Of a stretch of DNA of 7,208 nt, positions 5,728 to 7,208 are shown in pieces. Under the pieces are notes generated by a model, which saw only the letters and a list, made by a program, of their open reading frames with translations, was not told the origin of the DNA and ran no database searches. Origin of the DNA: Clostridia bacterium (lineage in GTDB: Bacteria; Bacillota_A; Clostridia; Oscillospirales; CAG-272); assembly GCA_017462125.1 (NCBI GenBank), contig JAFTRQ010000207.1, positions 1 to 7,208 of the forward strand, in the 5' to 3' direction. Every line of letters begins with the position of its first letter. Within the stretch, counting starts at the first letter, position 1. Made by a program: the position numbers and the translations under genes.

Positions 5728-6444
5728 ATGGTGCGTAAAATAATCAAGATAGACGAGGAAAAATGCAACGGCTGCGGCAAGTGCGCCAAGGCATGCCACG
5801 AGGGTGCAATCGAGATGATAGGCGGCAAGGCAAGGCTGACCCGAGAGGATTACTGCGACGGGCTTGGCGACTGTCTCCCCGCTTGCCCCACGGGCGCGAT
5901 CACCTTTGAAGAGCGTGAAGCCCCCGAATATAACGAGGCGGCGGTTCTTGCGGCTAAAAAGGAAAAGGAAACAAAGATCGGAGAAAAGAAGCTTCCCTGC
6001 GGCTGTCCCGGCACGGCAATGAAGCGCATTGAGCGCATTGAAAGGCAGGAGGAGTGCGATATCCCCGCCGCCCCCGTCACAAGCAAGCTGACGAATTGGC
6101 CGGTACAGATCAAGTTAGTGCCCGTCAACGCTCCCTACTTCGACGGCGCAAACCTGCTTGTCGCCGCCGATTGCACCGCCTACGCTTACGGCAATTTCCA
6201 TAAAGAGTTCATCCGTAACCGCGTGACTGTCATCGGTTGCCCCAAGCTGGATATGGTGGACTATACCGAAAAGCTGACCGCGATCCTCGCGAACAACAAC
6301 ATCAAGAGCCTGACCATCGTCCGTATGGAGGTTCCCTGCTGCGGCGGCATCGAAATGGCGGCAAAGAGAGCCCTGCAGGCAAGCGGCAAGTTCATCCCCT
6401 GGCAGGTGGTAACGATCTCTACCGACGGCAGAATTCTTGATTGA
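5728..6444 (+). CDS. Ferredoxin-like iron-sulfur protein with a large cysteine-rich C-terminal domain
   Basis: 238 residues, probably cytoplasmic, no signal or membrane segment. Residues 8-60 form a two-cluster ferredoxin domain. The first motif is canonical (Cys13-x2-Cys16-x2-Cys19-x3-Cys23). The second, CDGLGDCLPACPTG, has Cys43, Cys49 and Cys53 but Leu46 where the second Cys should be, which predicts a 3Fe-4S or otherwise altered cluster. CDGLG-type motifs recur in related clostridial proteins as I recall them, so this is probably a family trait rather than decay. After a Lys/Glu-rich linker (70-88), CGCPG at 91-95 and a domain of about 115 residues follow (LVAADCTAYAYGNFHKEF, VIGCPKLD, EVPCCGGI), with conserved-looking Cys149, Cys171, Cys204 and Cys205 that could bind another cofactor. 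A TTG at 5710 is in frame, but ATG 5728 with AAAGG at 5713-5717 is the better start. Role inferred: electron transfer in a redox or nitrogen-oxide stress response. It forms an operon with the gene 8 bases downstream. Confidence 0.88.
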   Translation: MVRKIIKIDEEKCNGCGKCAKACHEGAIEMIGGKARLTREDYCDGLGDCLPACPTGAITFEEREAPEYNEAAVLAAKKEKETKIGEKKLPCGCPGTAMKRIERIERQEECDIPAAPVTSKLTNWPVQIKLVPVNAPYFDGANLLVAADCTAYAYGNFHKEFIRNRVTVIGCPKLDMVDYTEKLTAILANNNIKSLTIVRMEVPCCGGIEMAAKRALQASGKFIPWQVVTISTDGRILD

Positions 6445-6452
6445 GGGCAGAA

Positions 6453-6938
6453 ATGAATAATAACGCAAATTATAACAAGCTTTTAGGCGCGCTGATCGGG
6501 CTTGCCCGCGCCACCGACGGGAATGAGGATCTTGTCACGTGCGAGACCTATAGGCTGATTCTGGAGGGTCTGCGCTTCGGCTCAGGGGAAACAGACGCCG
6601 AGGCGATCCCTGCCCTTCTGACAAGCATCACCGAGGAAAAAAAGCGCCTCGTACCCAATTGCTTTTACTGTATGGCATCCTGTGGCAGGACCGACGATTA
6701 CGACGTGCAAGCTTTGCAAAACGCAGACGCGGATATCCGCGAGATCAAGCTGGAAATTCTTAAAAAAGCCGCCCTCTTGGCGCAAACGACCGCAACAAAG
6801 GCCGACGACGCGCAAACAGAAAAGCACGGTAAGCTCTGCATCACCGCATTGTTTGCCGTCGGCATGGATGATTGGGGCGCGGCTCTGTTGCGATCCGTGC
6901 TCGATGCTCTGCCAAGCGAAAAACAGCTCCAAGCATAG
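6453..6938 (+). CDS. Small helical protein with CxxCxxxCGRT motif, Hcp N-terminal-like
   Basis: 161 residues, predicted mostly helical, soluble. The striking motif is NCFYCMASCGRTDDYD at 69-84 (Cys70-x2-Cys73-x3-Cys77-Gly-Arg-Thr), followed by long helices and ALFAVGMDDW at 132-141. The spacing and the Cys-Gly-basic-Thr followed by an acidic stretch recall the N-terminal cluster-binding and helical region of hybrid-cluster protein (hydroxylamine reductase), but the rest of Hcp is absent and the protein is about a third of its length; this likeness is my inference from motif memory. It may be a stand-alone cluster-binding partner of the upstream iron-sulfur protein. The ATG at 6453 follows GAGGG at 6443-6447, which overlaps the upstream stop codon, so the two genes are co-transcribed and probably co-regulated. 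The frame also opens at a TTG at 6441, which overlaps the previous gene and is less likely. No strong terminator follows. Confidence 0.82.
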   Translation: MNNNANYNKLLGALIGLARATDGNEDLVTCETYRLILEGLRFGSGETDAEAIPALLTSITEEKKRLVPNCFYCMASCGRTDDYDVQALQNADADIREIKLEILKKAALLAQTTATKADDAQTEKHGKLCITALFAVGMDDWGAALLRSVLDALPSEKQLQA

Positions 6939-6966
6939 CTTTTGCCCCATCTCTCTGTTTTTTCTG

Positions 6967-6997
6967 AAAAATATTTCAAAAAATTAAAAATATTTTT
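6967..6997. repeat. AT-only inverted repeat between the iron-sulfur operon and tRNA-Trp
   Basis: AAAAATATTT (6967-6976) and AAATATTTTT (6988-6997) are perfect 10-bp arms; the register TTCAAAAA/TTTTTGAA (6975-6982 and 6993-7000) is also possible. A stem with no G or C is a weak terminator. The right arm coincides with the UP-element-like tract of the tRNA promoter, which is the better explanation for this composition. A long A-tract/T-tract pair (6918-6926 with 6955-6963) is the only other terminator candidate for the operon and is not convincing. Confidence 0.45.
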
Positions 6998-7036
6998 GAA
7001 AAACCTATTGAAATTTTGTTTTTGTTGTGGTATAAT
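6986..7036 (+). promoter_or_regulatory. Strong tRNA-Trp promoter with UP-element-like tract
   Basis: TTGAAA (7008-7013), a 17-base spacer, and TATAAT (7031-7036) preceded by TGG (extended -10). The 22 bases directly upstream of the -35 (6986-7007) match the UP-element consensus (A tract, WWTWTTTT, A tract) at all but two of its specified positions, which predicts binding of the RNA polymerase alpha subunit and very strong transcription, as is usual for stable RNA genes. The predicted start is near 7043. Confidence 0.85.
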
Positions 7037-7040
7037 ATAC

Positions 7041-7061
7041 GGGCTGTGATAAAAACAGCCC
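7041..7061 (+). other. Hairpin in the tRNA leader
   Basis: GGGCTGT (7041-7047) and ACAGCCC (7055-7061) form a perfect 7-bp inverted repeat with a 7-base loop GATAAAA. It covers the predicted start site (about 7043) and ends six bases before the mature tRNA. In the transcript most of the stem would form a 5' leader hairpin in front of the RNase P cleavage site; as DNA it could also be a protein site at the start. Confidence 0.55.
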
Positions 7062-7067
7062 AAATAC

Positions 7068-7143
7068 AGGGGTATAGCTCAGTTGGTAGAGTACCGGTCT
7101 CCAAAACCGTGGGTCGTGGGTTCGAGCCCTTCTGCCCCTGCCA
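7068..7143 (+). tRNA. tRNA-Trp, anticodon CCA
   Basis: 76 nt with an encoded 3' CCA (7141-7143). Acceptor AGGGGTA (7068-7074) pairs with TGCCCCT (7133-7139); D arm GCTC/GAGT; anticodon loop CTCCAAA at 7099-7105 with CCA at 7101-7103; 5-base variable loop GGGTC; T loop TTCGAGC. It reads UGG as tryptophan. Two weak points are visible: a C-U mismatch at the base of the anticodon stem (CCGGT against ACCGT) and a U-U mismatch in the T stem (GTGGG against CCTTC). The fold is otherwise complete, so it should be functional. In many Firmicutes tRNA-Trp lies just upstream of secE-nusG; what follows here is outside the window. Confidence 0.96.
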
Positions 7144-7149
7144 TCATTA

Positions 7150-7172
7150 TCGGTCAAAAAAGATCCGACCGA
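7150..7172 (+). other. Short stem-loop just after tRNA-Trp
   Basis: TCGGTC (7150-7155) pairs with GACCGA (7167-7172) around an A-rich loop, starting six bases after the CCA end. No T run follows (GAAAACAAGAG), so it is not a standard terminator. It might mark a 3' processing site, or transcription may continue into a downstream gene. Confidence 0.4.
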
Positions 7173-7208
7173 GAAAACAAGAGAAAACGGGAGATTTCGA
7201 GAGATTTC
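7171..7208 (+). repeat. Tandem 10-bp-period repeat running off the right edge
   Basis: GAGAAAAC at 7171 and 7181 and GAGATTTC at 7191 and 7201 form four units of pattern GAGAWWWC at an exact 10-base period, each followed by a two-base spacer. The fourth unit ends at the window edge, so the array may continue. It could be an upstream leader for the next gene, a helical-phase protein binding array, or a simple slippage repeat. Confidence 0.6.

Noticed and set aside
6115..7063. Minus-strand frames opposite the iron-sulfur operon
   Set aside because: Antisense shadows; they cross the intergenic region and promoter of tRNA-Trp and show no start signals or family motifs.

Overview
The window looks like a chromosomal segment of a low-to-mid GC Gram-positive anaerobe, most likely a gut-type member of the Clostridia. 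The basis is inference from several things seen in the sequence: strong purine-rich ribosome binding sites (AAAGGAGA, AAAGGGGGG), near-consensus AT-rich sigma-A promoters, a lipobox lipoprotein, a Crp/Fnr regulator and ferredoxin pair of a type I associate with Clostridia, and a tRNA-Trp with an encoded CCA end. No taxonomic marker gene is present, so the assignment stops there.

Layout. Positions 1-176 hold the 3' region of the first gene, with a chain of inverted repeats ending in a terminator-like hairpin at the left edge. Positions 177-2072 (minus) encode a large surface lipoprotein of unknown function with its own consensus promoter. A gap at 2073-2431 contains that promoter and a 13-bp-stem hairpin. 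Positions 2432-3268 (minus) encode a fusion of an N-terminal XRE-type helix-turn-helix to a TehB-like SAM methyltransferase. Positions 3412-5622 (minus) form a three-gene operon: Crp/Fnr-type regulator, AEC-family permease, GNAT acetyltransferase. The first two genes abut as TAA-ATG. Divergent from it, 5728-6938 (plus) is a two-gene operon: an iron-sulfur protein with an atypical second cluster motif, and a small helical protein with a C-x2-C-x3-C-G-R-T motif that recalls the N-terminal region of hybrid-cluster protein (Hcp). The right end (6939-7208) has a tRNA-Trp with an UP-element-like promoter and the start of a 10-bp-period repeat.

The most interesting part is the 105-bp divergent control region at 5623-5727. 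The two operons have back-to-back -10 hexamers (TATAAT on each strand, one base apart) inside a 17-bp palindrome. The leftward promoter has a good -35 (TTGACT, 17-bp spacing); the rightward one has none. A Crp/Fnr-style dyad, GTTGAA-AA-TTCAAC, is centred at -41.5 of the predicted rightward start and about +16 of the leftward start. This is what one would expect for a regulator that activates the iron-sulfur operon as a class II activator while repressing its own operon. The regulator has a cluster of four cysteines and lacks the cAMP-binding Arg-Ser pair, suggesting a redox, metal or NO-type signal. How the permease and acetyltransferase fit this circuit is not evident from the sequence.
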